Below are positions 1 through 8,160 of a stretch of DNA of 64,000 nucleotides, in pieces. A program made the translations under genes and the position numbers. Positions within the stretch are counted from its first letter, which is position 1, and each line of letters begins with the position of its first letter. The notes beneath the pieces were generated by a model that saw only the letters and a list, made by a program, of their open reading frames with translations, ran no database searches and had not been told where the DNA came from. Source of the stretch: Pseudomonas sp. P7548 (GTDB taxonomy: Bacteria > Pseudomonadota > Gammaproteobacteria > Pseudomonadales > Pseudomonadaceae); NCBI RefSeq assembly GCF_013386585.1, contig NZ_JACARO010000047.1, positions 124,001-188,000 on the forward strand, given 5' to 3'.

Positions 1-171
1 GCCGGGTAGCTGGGCGGTCACCTGGATCGTTGGGAATTCGGCTTCCGGCAGGGGGGCGATCGGCAGTCTAGGGAACGCGATCACCCCCAGCAGCACCAGG
101 GCGAATGTCAGCAGCAGGGTGGCGACCGGGCGGTCGATGCACCAGGCGGAAACCGACCCCCGCGCCGTCAT
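1..171 (-). CDS. muxB: RND efflux pump inner-membrane subunit, MuxB/MdtB type (5' end only)
   Basis: Only the first 57 codons lie in the window; the gene continues beyond base 1. The product begins MTARGSVSAWCIDRPVATLL, followed by the first transmembrane helix and the PLPEAEFPTIQVTAQLPG stretch that opens the periplasmic porter domain of RND pumps. Its ATG overlaps the TGA of the upstream adaptor gene by four bases (ATGA at 168-171), which implies translational coupling. The family pumps drugs across the inner membrane by proton antiport. MuxB rather than another RND pump is inferred from the adaptor and from the known muxA-muxB order in Pseudomonas. Confidence 0.85.
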   Translation of the reverse strand, partial: MTARGSVSAWCIDRPVATLLLTFALVLLGVIAFPRLPIAPLPEAEFPTIQVTAQLPG

Positions 172-1334
172 GGCTGCACCTTGGCGTCAGCGGTCTGGAT
201 CACCTGGGGTGGCTCCTTGAGAATCTCGATCTTGGCACCGGACTTGAGGCGCGACTGGCCATCACTGACCAGCACGTCACCGGCCTGGATGCCCTTGAGG
301 ATATTGAGTTCGCTGTCCTGGTACAGCACCTGCACCGGCACGATGTCCACCTTGTCGCCGTTGACGCGATACACGAAGTGCGAATCCAGGCCTCGCTGCA
401 CCACGGTCGGCGGCACGGCCAGGGCGTTGCGGTCGAGGGCGGTCTGGATCTTGATCGTCACCAGCTGGCCCGGCCAGAGCTTCTGCGTGTTGTTACGGAA
501 CTCGGCTTTGGCGCGGATAGTGCCAGTGGTGCTGTTGATCTGGTTGTCGATCAGGCTCAGGCGGCCTTCGCCCAGCAGCTCACTGTGTTCACCTTCGGTA
601 TCGGCACCGAGAAAGGCGTCGACGCTGGCCGGGTGCTCGGCGGCGATCAGCCCCTGCAAGGTCGGCAGCATTTGCTGTGGTAGGGAAAACTCCACGGCGA
701 TGGGATCGATCTGGGTGACGGAGAACAACCCTTGGGTGTCGCTCATGCGAAGGAAGTTGCCCTCGTCCACCGTACGAATGCCGACGCGGCCTGTAACCGG
801 GGAACGAATCTGTGTGTACGAAAGCTGAACCTTGGCCGAGTCGATCGCGGCCTGATTGCCTTGCGCCGTGGCTTTCAACTGGTTGACCAGGGCTTGTTGC
901 TGGTCGTAGGTCTGTTTCGACACGCCGTCGTCGATGCTCAATTCCTTGTAGCGCTTGAGGTTGACCAATGCCACTTGCAACTGCGCCTGGCTCTCGCCCA
1001 ACTGCGCCTTGGCCTGGTCGAGGCTGGCGCGGATCGAACGGTCGTCGATGGTTGCCAGCAGGTCGCCGGCCTTGACCAGTTGGCCTTCCTTGACCAGCAG
1101 TTTGGTGAGGATGCCGTCGATCTGCGGGCGGATCACCACGCTGTGCAGCGACAGCACCGAACCGATGCCGCTGACATAACGCGGCAGGTCCTGTTCGACC
1201 ACGTTGATCACGCGCACCGGCACGGCCGTCGACGCCACCAGTTTGGTCTTGGCGGGCCGGGTGAACACCCAGGCTGCGATGACCACTATCACGAGGATGC
1301 CTGCGATCAAGGCGGTGTTGCGTCGAATAAGCAT
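168..1334 (-). CDS. muxA: RND efflux periplasmic adaptor subunit, MuxA/MdtA type
   Basis: This 388-residue membrane-fusion protein would link an RND pump to an outer-membrane channel. An N-terminal membrane segment (residues about 8-25) anchors it. It is followed by the lipoyl half-motif around GILTKLLVKEGQLVKAGDLLATID (split here as GILTKLLVKEGQ then LVKAGDLLATID), an alpha-hairpin rich in Ala and Gln (about 105-165), the second lipoyl half and a beta-barrel domain. There is no lipobox. It overlaps muxB by four bases, so the two form an operon. The start has only a weak ribosome-binding site. MuxA, MdtA and AcrA-type adaptors are similar, so the symbol is family-level. Confidence 0.87.
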   Translation of the reverse strand: MLIRRNTALIAGILVIVVIAAWVFTRPAKTKLVASTAVPVRVINVVEQDLPRYVSGIGSVLSLHSVVIRPQIDGILTKLLVKEGQLVKAGDLLATIDDRSIRASLDQAKAQLGESQAQLQVALVNLKRYKELSIDDGVSKQTYDQQQALVNQLKATAQGNQAAIDSAKVQLSYTQIRSPVTGRVGIRTVDEGNFLRMSDTQGLFSVTQIDPIAVEFSLPQQMLPTLQGLIAAEHPASVDAFLGADTEGEHSELLGEGRLSLIDNQINSTTGTIRAKAEFRNNTQKLWPGQLVTIKIQTALDRNALAVPPTVVQRGLDSHFVYRVNGDKVDIVPVQVLYQDSELNILKGIQAGDVLVSDGQSRLKSGAKIEILKEPPQVIQTADAKVQP

Positions 1335-1375
1335 GCTGAGGGCGCCGGGACAGAAAGTGGGAGGATGAAGGCGTA

Positions 1376-1430
1376 CTTATAGCCTGTGGACCCGGTCAAC
1401 AAAGTGACCGCTATCTGACAGCGCTGTCAG
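1376..1430 (-). promoter_or_regulatory. Putative muxA promoter region with a 16-bp perfect palindrome
   Basis: A perfect palindrome, CTGACAGCGCTGTCAG, lies at 1415-1430, about 80 bases upstream of the muxA start. A TATAAG hexamer on the minus strand (1376-1381) could be a -10 element, with a poor -35 match between it and the palindrome. The symmetry suggests a dimeric regulator site. The regulator is not identified and none is encoded next to it. Confidence 0.4.
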
Positions 1431-1548
1431 TTAAGGTAGGACCATTCGTACAGGCGATGGTTAAAGATTAGGGAGGCACAGGTATACTGCGCGCCAGTGG
1501 GGCCCGCAAGCCGGCCTCGCCTCCTTTTCTGCACGCCCCGGAGCTTCC

Positions 1549-1782
1549 ATGACTTCCCCGACACACCCCCCTGTTGAAGCGGCCGACCTCGTCGATCCGG
1601 CCGACGCTCAAAGCGTTGAAAAAGCCGAGATCCCGGCGTTCAAGTTTCCGTTCAAGCCGGGGGAATTGGCCGGGGCCAAGCCTGCCGCGCAGCCTTGGTA
1701 CAAGGGCGGTGCCAAGAACGGCCATACCAAGACCCCAGGCATGGCACCACCGGGTACACGTCGCTCGATGGGTAAACGCTGA
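1549..1782 (+). CDS. Small conserved hypothetical protein
   Basis: I recognise no domain in this 77-residue protein. It starts MTSPTHPPVEAADL and is rich in Pro, Lys, Gly and Ala. It has no hydrophobic segment, so it is probably cytosolic, and the C-terminal third is basic and Gly-rich (WYKGGAKNGHTKTPG). A GGAG ribosome-binding site sits just upstream of the ATG. Acidic first half, basic second half and low complexity suggest a disordered protein. It stands alone between the divergent mux operon and the following solute-binding protein. That it is a real gene is inferred from the good start site and coding-like composition. Confidence 0.55.
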   Translation: MTSPTHPPVEAADLVDPADAQSVEKAEIPAFKFPFKPGELAGAKPAAQPWYKGGAKNGHTKTPGMAPPGTRRSMGKR

Positions 1783-1945
1783 GAGTAATGGGTCACACAT
1801 TGCGTCGATTGTTGCCTACAGCGTTAGTCGACATTTCTGCTTGTAGGTCCGTCTCCATTTCTTGAAAGCTTGCGCAGCATTGGTCTCGCCCCGGTTGATG
1901 TCGACTGGGGCGGTTGCTGCCGTTTTTCAGGAAAAGGATGTTTCC

Positions 1946-2728
1946 GTGGTCTTGATACACATTTGTGTAGCGCTTGCCTTGTTACTCTCCGTTGATGCGG
2001 TCGCGGTCGTCGAGCAACCGCGCGAAGAAATCCGTTTCGGCGTTGCCGCACTCTTTCCCCCTTTCCAGAACCGTAACCCGCAAGGGCAGTTGGTCGGCTT
2101 GAACATCGAGTTGGGTAACGCCCTGTGCACGCAACTCAACGTGCGATGTACCTGGGTCGACCAGCGGGTCGTCGAGGACTTTTCCTCCTTGGAAGCCCGG
2201 CAATTCGACGCGATCATGGGCATTGCGCCGACGCCGAAACGGCGCCAATGGGTGAGTTTCACCGACAACCTCTATCCCTTCACCACCCGCCTGGTTGCCC
2301 GCAGAACGTCAGGCCTGAGGCCGACTGCGCGTTCCCTGCGCGGCAAGCGCGTAGGGGTGTTGCTGGGCAGTAATCGTGAAGCCTTTGCGCGTTCGCAGTG
2401 GGAGCCGCAAGGTGTGCTGATCAAAAGTTTCTGGCTTAACCAGGAGTTGGTCCGCAGCCTGGTTGCCGGTGATATCGACGCCACGTTGCAAGGCTCGGTG
2501 GAGATCCGCGAGGCGCTGCTCGACACGGCCGACGGCGAGGGGTTCGACTTTCTTGGTCCCGCCGTTTCGGCTGACCTGCTCGGTGACGGCGTATCGATCG
2601 CCCTGCGCAAGACCGACACCGCGTTGCGCAACCAACTCAACCGCGCGCTGGAGCAACTGAGGCAGAGCGGCGAATACCAGCGCATCCTGCAGCCCTATCG
2701 GCTTGATGCTCCGTTTGCCATGCAGTGA
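1946..2728 (+). CDS. Periplasmic solute-binding protein, SBP_bac_3 (amino-acid) family
   Basis: This stand-alone binding protein has about 260 residues from the chosen GTG at 1946. That start has an AGGAAAAGGA ribosome-binding site eight bases upstream and places a signal peptide (VLIHICVALALLLSVDAVAV) at the N terminus. The frame is open further upstream, but that part lacks a ribosome-binding site. Family features are FGVAALFPPFQNRNPQG, VGLNIELGNALC, FDAIMGIAPTPKRRQWVSFT and the late LRNQLNRALEQLRQSGEY. There is no adjacent ABC permease or ATPase. The next gene is a chemoreceptor, so a sensory role is possible but unproven. The ligand cannot be read from sequence. Confidence 0.8.
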   Translation: MVLIHICVALALLLSVDAVAVVEQPREEIRFGVAALFPPFQNRNPQGQLVGLNIELGNALCTQLNVRCTWVDQRVVEDFSSLEARQFDAIMGIAPTPKRRQWVSFTDNLYPFTTRLVARRTSGLRPTARSLRGKRVGVLLGSNREAFARSQWEPQGVLIKSFWLNQELVRSLVAGDIDATLQGSVEIREALLDTADGEGFDFLGPAVSADLLGDGVSIALRKTDTALRNQLNRALEQLRQSGEYQRILQPYRLDAPFAMQ

Positions 2729-2835
2729 TGGCTAATTAATTGCGCGGAACATGAGCTGGATCAATCTTTGCCCTTTCGGTGCGCTTAGAGTCGACGCCCT
2801 GCCGACTCCTCCAATAATTACGAGCGCGCTTATCC

Positions 2836-4404
2836 ATGAAGATCAATCTGCCGGTCACCGGTCGAAATGTGGACTTTGCCCCTGACGCCAACATCCTTTC
2901 GACCACCGACCTGACAGGCGCGATTACCTACGCCAACGGGGACTTCATCGACGTTTGTGGCTATAGCCGCGAGGAACTGCTCGGTTCACCCCACCATCTG
3001 TTGCGTCATCCGGATATGCCGGCCGCTGCGTTTGCGCACATGTGGCGCACCCTGAAGAGCGGACGGTCGTGGATGGGCATGGTGAAGAACCGTTGCAAGA
3101 ACGGCGACCATTATTGGGTCAGTGCCTACGCCACACCGGTGACACGCGAGGGTAAGGCGGTGGAGTACCAGTCGGTGCGTACCAAGCCCGACACGCGCCG
3201 GGTGGTGGCAGCGGAGCGCGCGTATGCGCAGTTACGGGCGGGCAAGCGCCGCAGACTGCCGGCGTTCGGCATGGGGGCGAAGTTATCGGCTTGGGTGATT
3301 GGCACCAGTGGTATGACCTGGGCATTGGGTTTGGTCACCTATTCCCTCGCTTGGCAACTGCTGGCCTTGGTGGCGGGGTGTGCGGTGGGGGCTGCGGGGG
3401 TCAAAGTGATCATGCGCCCTCTCGCACAGTTGAATCAGCGGGCGCGGCTGATTGCAGACAACCCCCTGAGCCAGGCGATCTACACCGGGCGCAGCGACGA
3501 GTGCGGGCAGATCGAGTTCGCCTTGCAGATGCTCGAAGCCCAGGTGGGCGCGGTAGTGGGGCGCATCGGTGATGCGTCGTTGCGTTTGTCCGGGCATGCG
3601 GCGCAACTGGTGGCGCATCTGGACAGCAGCCAGGCCAGCAGCCAGGGCCAGCAGGCCCAGACCGACCAAGTGGCGGCGGCGATCCACCAGATGGCCGCCA
3701 GCGTTGCCGAAGTCGCCAACCATGCGCTGGAGGCCTCCAAGGCCGCCGACCAGGCCGGCAGTGAAACCCGTGAAGGTCACCAGCGCGTCGATGAGAGCCG
3801 CGATGCGGTGCTGCGCCTGTCCGATGAGCTGGCGCGCGCGACACAGGTGATCCATCAACTGGAAAGCCACAGCGGTGAAATCAGCGGCGTACTGGAGGTG
3901 ATCCGCGCGATTGCCGAGCAGACCAACCTGCTGGCTCTCAACGCCGCCATTGAGGCTGCGCGCGCGGGTGAACAGGGGCGGGGTTTTGCCGTGGTCGCCG
4001 ATGAAGTACGCGGCCTGGCCCAGCGCACCCAGCAATCCACCAACGAAATCCAGCGCATGATCAGCACCCTGCAAAGCGGCGCGCGCGATGCCGTGCAAGC
4101 CATGGCCCACAGCAGCGAACATGTCGAGGCCAGTGTCCAGCAGGCGCAGCGGGCCGCGGCGGCGCTGGACGGTATCAGCCAGCGTGTCACTCAAATTACC
4201 GCCATGAGCCAGCAGATCGCCGCAGCGGTGGAAGAACAGAGCGCGGTCAGCGAAGACATCAATCGCAATATTGTCGGCATCCGCAATGCCGGTGAGGCCA
4301 CCGTCAGCGCTGGCCGGCAAAGCCAGCTCAGTTCTGGCGATGTGGCGACGCTGGCCGACGACTTGCGCCAGCTGGCGCAGGAGTTCTGGGGCAAGCGGCA
4401 CTGA
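2836..4404 (+). CDS. aer: Aer-like methyl-accepting chemotaxis protein with N-terminal PAS domain
   Basis: This 522-residue receptor resembles the energy-taxis transducer Aer. A PAS domain covers about residues 10-120 (TTDLTGAITYANGDFIDVCGY, split as TTDLTGAITYANGD and FIDVCGYSREEL). Two close hydrophobic segments at about 150-195 form a membrane hairpin, followed by a HAMP-like linker and a long coiled-coil signalling domain. The conserved tip is present (EQTNLLALNAAIEAARAGEQ, then GRGFAVVADEVRGLAQRT). Aer has no periplasmic ligand domain and senses through PAS-bound FAD. FAD binding here is inferred from the family. It would work with CheW and CheA; cheV lies 1.4 kb away. Confidence 0.87.
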   Translation: MKINLPVTGRNVDFAPDANILSTTDLTGAITYANGDFIDVCGYSREELLGSPHHLLRHPDMPAAAFAHMWRTLKSGRSWMGMVKNRCKNGDHYWVSAYATPVTREGKAVEYQSVRTKPDTRRVVAAERAYAQLRAGKRRRLPAFGMGAKLSAWVIGTSGMTWALGLVTYSLAWQLLALVAGCAVGAAGVKVIMRPLAQLNQRARLIADNPLSQAIYTGRSDECGQIEFALQMLEAQVGAVVGRIGDASLRLSGHAAQLVAHLDSSQASSQGQQAQTDQVAAAIHQMAASVAEVANHALEASKAADQAGSETREGHQRVDESRDAVLRLSDELARATQVIHQLESHSGEISGVLEVIRAIAEQTNLLALNAAIEAARAGEQGRGFAVVADEVRGLAQRTQQSTNEIQRMISTLQSGARDAVQAMAHSSEHVEASVQQAQRAAAALDGISQRVTQITAMSQQIAAAVEEQSAVSEDINRNIVGIRNAGEATVSAGRQSQLSSGDVATLADDLRQLAQEFWGKRH

Positions 4405-4425
4405 TCTGGGTTGGCGTTGAATGTG

Positions 4426-4507
4426 CTGGCCTCATCGCGGGCAAGCCCGCTCCCACATTTTGGAATGCGATTCCCCGTGGGAGCGGGCTTGCCCGCGATG
4501 AGGCCAG
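4426..4507. repeat. REP doublet (REPIN) with perfect 31-bp arms
   Basis: Two REP sequences face each other: 4426-4456 (starting CTGGCCTCATCGCGGGCAAG) and its exact reverse complement at 4477-4507, separated by 20 bases. The core CGGGCAAGCCCGCTCCCAC is typical of Pseudomonas REPINs, which are moved by RAYT transposases. It lies between the convergent receptor and Cys-cluster genes and could also act as a terminator hairpin. No RAYT gene is in the window. Confidence 0.93.
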
Positions 4508-4513
4508 TCGGCC

Positions 4514-5257
4514 TTACGCAGCCCTCAACGAAATAAACGCATAGTTGGCCGGCACCTCGGTGGCAATCTGCGCGCCGGCATCCAGCAACTGTTCGGCGAT
4601 GTCCATCCCCGACACATGGAACACCCACTCGTTTGACACGGCGGGCTGGTCAACGGCCAAGGCGATCGCCTGGGCAAAGGCATGCATGTCCGGCAGGTAG
4701 GCAGTAAACCCGTCGCCCTTGAGCGCCGTGGTGCGAATGCCCAGCAAGGCGCAGACGGCTTCCTTGGTTTGCACGTCATCACGGTCGGCCTGGCGTGAAC
4801 GGCGAATCAGTTCGGCTAATTCCTGATCCATCAGTTCGCCGCCAACGATCAGCGCCGGCCCTTGCTCCCAGGATTCGGGCGGGCAGTCCTTGGCTGCCGG
4901 GTTCAATGGAATGTGCGGGTTTATCTCCATCGGGTAGATACGGCACACCAATGGCCGGCGCTCGTAGATGCGGCAACGGTCGTCTTCGTCAAGATTCCGG
5001 CAGCGCCCGGCGTTGTAAGCGGCAAAGGTGATTGCCACAAACGCCTCGGTATTGCCGCTGGGCACCACCACCGAACGACGCTCGGCGTGTTCGCGTTGGG
5101 CCTGCGGCAGGCCCAGGCCATTGCCCAGGAAACCCTCCACCAGAACAATGACGTTTCCGCCGTCAGCCGCCCACTGCCGGGCTTCGTCGAGGGTCAGGGG
5201 CACGTGATGGTCGGTGCAGCATTTGCCGCAACCCACGCAGGAAAAGTGAGTATTCAT
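4514..5257 (-). CDS. YkgJ-family cysteine-cluster protein
   Basis: The 247-residue product carries the zinc/iron-chelating Cys cluster of the YkgJ/UPF0153 family: CVGCGKCC near the N terminus, then CRNLDEDDRCRIYERRPLVC at about residues 80-100. There are no membrane segments or signal peptide. I chose the ATG giving MNTHFSCVGCGKCC, because the upstream in-frame TTG adds seven unconserved residues. The biochemical role of the family is unknown; metal binding is inferred from the cysteine spacing. It precedes a convergent REPIN and is downstream of an acetyltransferase gene on the same strand. Confidence 0.8.
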   Translation of the reverse strand: MNTHFSCVGCGKCCTDHHVPLTLDEARQWAADGGNVIVLVEGFLGNGLGLPQAQREHAERRSVVVPSGNTEAFVAITFAAYNAGRCRNLDEDDRCRIYERRPLVCRIYPMEINPHIPLNPAAKDCPPESWEQGPALIVGGELMDQELAELIRRSRQADRDDVQTKEAVCALLGIRTTALKGDGFTAYLPDMHAFAQAIALAVDQPAVSNEWVFHVSGMDIAEQLLDAGAQIATEVPANYAFISLRAA

Positions 5258-5365
5258 GGAGGATCTGTCACCAGGCAAGGTCAGAGGGCACTCTCGAACG
5301 GCGGCGGGTTTTTACCTCTATCCGCCGTTCAGGCTCTCTGGAAGCAAGTTGTGCGCCAGTGCCTG

Positions 5366-5848
5366 TCAGTGCTCTTGCACGACATCGCGCAGGACAAACC
5401 GCATGCCCGCACTTTCGTACAACTGCCGGGCACGCCCGTTGCTCTCCAGCACCTTGAGGTCCACGTAGGGTTCGCCCCGTTGCTTGAACACGTGGAAGGT
5501 GTGCAGCAACAAGGCCCGACCCAGCCCCTGGCCCTGGGCGCAGGGGTGTACGGACAGGTTCTTGATAAAGGCGCTGGTCCAGCACTGGGCCACGCCAAGG
5601 ATGCCATCGCGGTTACTGGCCACCAGGCACAGGCTGGGGTCGAACTCGGCATCGGTGGTGAACTGCTGGCGCCATTCCTCCAGACTGGCCACGCGGCCGC
5701 CGCCTTGCGCCTGGGTCATGCTCAACACGGCATGAATTGCCGGGGCCAGTTCATCGCGGTAATGGTCCAGCTGTGTACCCGCCGGCCATTGCGGCGCAGG
5801 CAGGCTGCCGAGGAGGTCGCGGCGTAGCAGCTGGAAGTATTCGGCCAA
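5366..5848 (-). CDS. GNAT-family N-acetyltransferase
   Basis: This 160-residue protein has the acetyl-CoA binding motif of GNAT enzymes, CAQGQGLGRALLLHTF (about residues 104-119), preceded by the strand IKNLSVHP. The C-terminal VLESNGRARQLYESAGMRFV is the usual motif B region of this fold. It would transfer acetyl from acetyl-CoA to an amine; the acceptor cannot be predicted. Its start lies only three bases after the cheV stop on the same strand, so the two are probably cotranscribed, although no functional link is evident. Confidence 0.85.
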   Translation of the reverse strand: MAEYFQLLRRDLLGSLPAPQWPAGTQLDHYRDELAPAIHAVLSMTQAQGGGRVASLEEWRQQFTTDAEFDPSLCLVASNRDGILGVAQCWTSAFIKNLSVHPCAQGQGLGRALLLHTFHVFKQRGEPYVDLKVLESNGRARQLYESAGMRFVLRDVVQEH

Positions 5849-5851
5849 GGC

Positions 5852-6754
5852 TTACAGGCCCTTTTGTGCCACGGTCTGGGCCGCGACCACCAGGCACTTG
5901 GTCAACTCGGGCGAGGAGAACTTGGTCAGCACCGCGTCGGCACCGGCCAGGCGGGCTTTCTCGCTGTTCATCGCGCTGTCCAGGGAGGTGTGCAACAGCA
6001 CATAGAGGTCCTTGAAATCCGGGGTTTCGCGCAGGGTGCGGGTGAGCGCATAGCCGTCCATTTCAGACATCTCGATGTCCGACACCACCACGTTGATCTG
6101 CTCCACCGTGCCTTGCAGCTCCAGCAGCACATCAATGGCTTCCTTGGCGCTGCGGGCGGTGTGGCAGGTCAGGCCGAGGTTGCGCAGGGTGTGCACCGAT
6201 TGCTGCAGGGCGACCTGGCTGTCGTCCACCACCAAAATCCGCGCATTGCCCAGCACTTCGGCCTCTTCCATGGTCAGGTCGGTGGGCGCCGCTTCGATCG
6301 GTGCCGGCGCTATGCCGTGGATGACTTTCTCGATATCCAGCACCTGCACCAGCCCGCCTTCCACCTGGGTGACCCCGGTGATGAACGCACGGTTGCCGCC
6401 GGAACCATAGGGCGGCGGGCGAATGTCGGTGGTCAGGCAGTGCACGATCTTGCTCACCGCCTGCACATGCAGGCCCTGCTTGGAGCGACTCACGTCGGTG
6501 ACGATCAGGCAGCCGCCGTCGGGGTCTTGCAGGGGCATTTCCCCCAGGGCACGGCTCAGGTCAATCACCGACAGCGAGGCGCCGCGCAGGGTGGCGATGC
6601 CTTTGACGTGCGGGTGGGATTCCGGCAGCCGGGTCAGGGGCGGGCAGGGGATGATTTCGCTGACTTTCAGCAGGTTGATCGCCATCAGCTTGCCGCTGCG
6701 CAAGGTAAAGAGCAGAAGCGAGAGTGAATCTGCGCGGGCTTTGGTGGTGGACAT
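5852..6754 (-). CDS. cheV: Chemotaxis coupling protein CheV (CheW domain plus receiver)
   Basis: The 300-residue protein has an N-terminal CheW-like domain (about 12-160; LLFTLRSGKLMAINLLKVSE, HVKGIATLRGASLSVIDLS) and a C-terminal receiver domain (about 175-298). The receiver has the acidic pocket ILVVDDSQVA, the phosphoacceptor in VVVSDIEMSEMDGYAL and the late Lys in AVLTKFSSPEL. CheV couples receptors to CheA and adapts by receiver phosphorylation. An AAGG ribosome-binding site precedes the ATG. Pseudomonas genomes carry several CheV paralogues, and which one this is cannot be told here. Confidence 0.9.
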   Translation of the reverse strand: MSTTKARADSLSLLLFTLRSGKLMAINLLKVSEIIPCPPLTRLPESHPHVKGIATLRGASLSVIDLSRALGEMPLQDPDGGCLIVTDVSRSKQGLHVQAVSKIVHCLTTDIRPPPYGSGGNRAFITGVTQVEGGLVQVLDIEKVIHGIAPAPIEAAPTDLTMEEAEVLGNARILVVDDSQVALQQSVHTLRNLGLTCHTARSAKEAIDVLLELQGTVEQINVVVSDIEMSEMDGYALTRTLRETPDFKDLYVLLHTSLDSAMNSEKARLAGADAVLTKFSSPELTKCLVVAAQTVAQKGL

Positions 6755-6830
6755 AAAAACCTTCTGTGGATCAGGGATGACGATCTATACAGAGTTATCG
6801 ACCCGCACGCCAAAAACTGTAGACGTTACC

Positions 6831-6924
6831 TGTGGCGAGGGAGCTTGCTCCCGCTGGGCTGCGAGGCGGCCTTAAAAGCTAAGGAGCGCTCCGCACTCCA
6901 GCGCGAGCAAGCTCGCTCGCCACA
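6831..6924. repeat. REP doublet, divergent type
   Basis: The inverted arms are TGTGGCGAGGGAGCTTGCTC (from 6831) and GAGCAAGCTCGCTCGCCACA (6905-6924), with about 50 bases between them. The sequence class (GTGGCGAG core) differs from the GTGGGAGC class elsewhere in the window. The arms are imperfect, suggesting an older copy. It lies between cheV and the hydroxyacid reductase gene. Confidence 0.85.
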
Positions 6925-6971
6925 ACAAGCCGGGCTCCTACAGGTTAAGGGGAACAATCGGGGCTGCTGAA

Positions 6972-7946
6972 TCAGCCCTTCCAGACTTGCGGGTTCACCA
7001 GATCCTGCGGGCGCTCGCCCAGCAAGGCACTGCGCAGGTTGGCGAGGGCGCGGTTGGCCATGGCTTCGCGGGTTTCGTTCGTCGCTGAGCCGATATGCGG
7101 CAGGGTCACCGCGTTGCTCAGTTGGAACAGCGGCGACTCCGCCAACGGCTCCTGCTCGTACACATCCAGCCCGGCGCCACGGATGCGCTGGGTCTGCAAG
7201 GCTTCGATCAACGCCGGTTCATCAACCACCGGGCCACGGGAAATGTTGATCAGGATCGCACTGGACTTCATCAAACCCAGCTCGCGGGTGCTGATCAGGT
7301 GACGGGTCTTGTCGCTCAACGGCACCACCAGGCACACGAAGTCCGACTCGGCCAGCAGTTGGTCCAGGCTACGGTACTGGGCGCCCAACTCCTGTTCCAA
7401 CGCGGTCTTGCGGCTGTTGCCGCTGTACAGGATCGGCATGTTGAAACCCAGCCGCCCACGTCGGGCCACGGCTGCGCCGATATTGCCCATGCCGACGATG
7501 CCCAGGGTCTTGCCGTGTACATCGCAGCCAAACAGCGGCGCGCCGACGCTGGCTTTCCATTGGCCGGCCTTGGTCCAGGCGTCCAGCTCGGCTACCCGAC
7601 GCGCGCTGCTCATCAGCAGGGCGAAGGCCAGGTCAGCAGTGCTTTCAGTGAGCACGTCGGGGGTGTTGGTGAGCATGATCCCGCGCTCGTTGAAGTAGGG
7701 CACGTCGTAGTTGTCGTAGCCCACCGACACGCTGGACACCACCTCCAGCTTGCTTGCACCTTCCAACTGCGCGCGACCCAGCTTGCGGCCTACACCGATC
7801 AAACCATGGGCGTGGGGCAGGGCTTCATTGAATTGAGCGTTGATGTCCCCGCGCTTGGGGTCGGGCACGATCACCTCGAATTCCTGTTGCAGGCGTTCGA
7901 TCATTGGCGGGGTGATACGGCTGAAGGCGAGGACAGTCTTTTTCAT
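6972..7946 (-). CDS. ghrB: 2-hydroxyacid dehydrogenase (glyoxylate/hydroxypyruvate/2-ketogluconate reductase, GhrB type)
   Basis: This D-isomer-specific 2-hydroxyacid dehydrogenase has about 324 residues. The NAD(P) binding motif is GIVGMGNIGAAVARR (about 150). The catalytic set is visible: Arg in INISRGPVVDE, Glu in AGLDVYEQEPL and His in TLPHIGSATNETR. The start MKKTVLAF is preferred over an ATG five codons upstream because it begins the first beta strand of the fold; neither has a strong ribosome-binding site. Members reduce glyoxylate, hydroxypyruvate or 2-keto-D-gluconate with NADPH. The exact substrate is an inference. It is flanked on both sides by REP doublets and appears monocistronic. 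Confidence 0.85.
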   Translation of the reverse strand: MKKTVLAFSRITPPMIERLQQEFEVIVPDPKRGDINAQFNEALPHAHGLIGVGRKLGRAQLEGASKLEVVSSVSVGYDNYDVPYFNERGIMLTNTPDVLTESTADLAFALLMSSARRVAELDAWTKAGQWKASVGAPLFGCDVHGKTLGIVGMGNIGAAVARRGRLGFNMPILYSGNSRKTALEQELGAQYRSLDQLLAESDFVCLVVPLSDKTRHLISTRELGLMKSSAILINISRGPVVDEPALIEALQTQRIRGAGLDVYEQEPLAESPLFQLSNAVTLPHIGSATNETREAMANRALANLRSALLGERPQDLVNPQVWKG

Positions 7947-8045
7947 TGCAGGCGGGCTCATCGACTACGGGAGAATGCCAAGCACGCTAACATTCTTATC
8001 CAAAGTTGTCAGGACACCACCGAACCAATGTGAACACTGCTCAAA

Positions 8046-8136
8046 ATGTGGGAGCGGGCTTGCTCGCGAAGACGGAGTGTCAGTCAATACATCTTTGTCT
8101 GATACACCGCTTTCGCGAGCAAGCCCGCTCCCACAT
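8046..8136. repeat. REP doublet (REPIN), GTGGGAGC class
   Basis: The arms ATGTGGGAGCGGGCTTGCTC (8046 onward, to 8070) and its reverse complement ending GCCCGCTCCCACAT (8112-8136) are perfect over about 25 bases and separated by about 41. It occupies the space between the divergent-facing ends of the dehydrogenase promoter and the LysR gene stop. Confidence 0.92.
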
Positions 8137-8160
8137 TTGATCTTTATTGTCGGTTAGAGA

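Noticed and set aside
3283..4401. 372-codon frame opposite the Aer-like receptor
   Set aside because: It is antisense to the conserved coiled-coil signalling domain and shows no protein family features.
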